The translations under genes were made by a program, and so were the position numbers. The notes beneath the pieces were generated by a model. It saw only the letters and a program-made list of their open reading frames with translations. It was not told the DNA's origin and searched no databases. 64,000 bases of DNA from Ficedula albicollis (lineage: Eukaryota; Chordata; Aves; Passeriformes; Muscicapidae): contig NC_021673.1 in assembly GCF_000247815.1 (NCBI RefSeq), forward strand, positions 48,358,069 to 48,422,068. The letters are read 5' to 3'. Shown here piece by piece: positions 63,718-64,000 of the stretch (position 1 is its first letter; each line of letters starts with the position of its first letter).

Positions 63718-64000
63718 ACCAGTGTACAGCCAATAGTTCTGATTCAGAAAAGCGCCAATGCTTGTGTTTGGTTTTACTTGTAATCAAGGAAGCCCCCTTA
63801 GCCTGAGGTTAAGCAAAAGATTTTCACAGCATTGAATATCCATGAGAGAATGCAGGCGTTTTGCTACCAAGATGCCATAAAAATATAATGCAGAGACAAA
63901 AGGCATCACACGGAGTTACCAACTCAGTGATCTATCTTGATTTTCATACATCCCAAACATTAATGAGATACATTAATGCATGGTTGCAATTTAGCATAGT

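Overview
This is a vertebrate nuclear window, almost certainly from a bird. The sequence is AT-rich and intron-dominated. It holds CR1 retroposon fragments with avian-type 3' ends, two solo LTRs with TG...CA termini and 5-bp target duplications, and an ERVL-type LTR remnant of a kind common in birds. I saw no bacterial features, operons, tRNA, rRNA or CRISPR arrays. The species cannot be fixed from sequence alone. || One protein-coding gene is supported: DPY19L1, on the minus strand. It encodes an ER-membrane C-mannosyltransferase that adds mannose to tryptophans, as in thrombospondin type-1 repeats. I placed 20 internal coding exons between 745 and 42513. Each has an AG acceptor and a GT donor, and the codon phase closes at every junction, giving about 578 consecutive residues. 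A probable exon 1 lies in a CpG island at about 42.95-45.06 kb. The last exon or exons (the C-terminal ~90 residues of the family) lie beyond base 1. || Layout from right to left in gene direction: intergenic DNA at about 45-64 kb with CR1 fragments, several short tandem duplications and a second small CpG-rich block at 57.2 kb; the damaged CpG-island promoter and exon 1 at 43-45 kb, which contains a 1,018-nt run of pure C and a 246-bp exact repeat; then the gene body from 42.5 kb to the left edge. Introns carry CR1 fragments (introns 5, 18, 19), LTRs (introns 16, 17, 19) and many recent-looking direct tandem duplications. || No undescribed molecular system was found. The most notable points are: the giant C homopolymer beside a duplicated exon-1 splice donor, where misassembly must be excluded first; an LTR whose target-site duplication overlaps positions +5 to +9 of the exon-17 5' splice site while leaving the donor consensus intact; a high density of direct tandem duplications (units 43-773 bp); two 25-nt coding microexons; and a plus-strand exon-like segment at 56.8 kb with good splice signals and an open frame.
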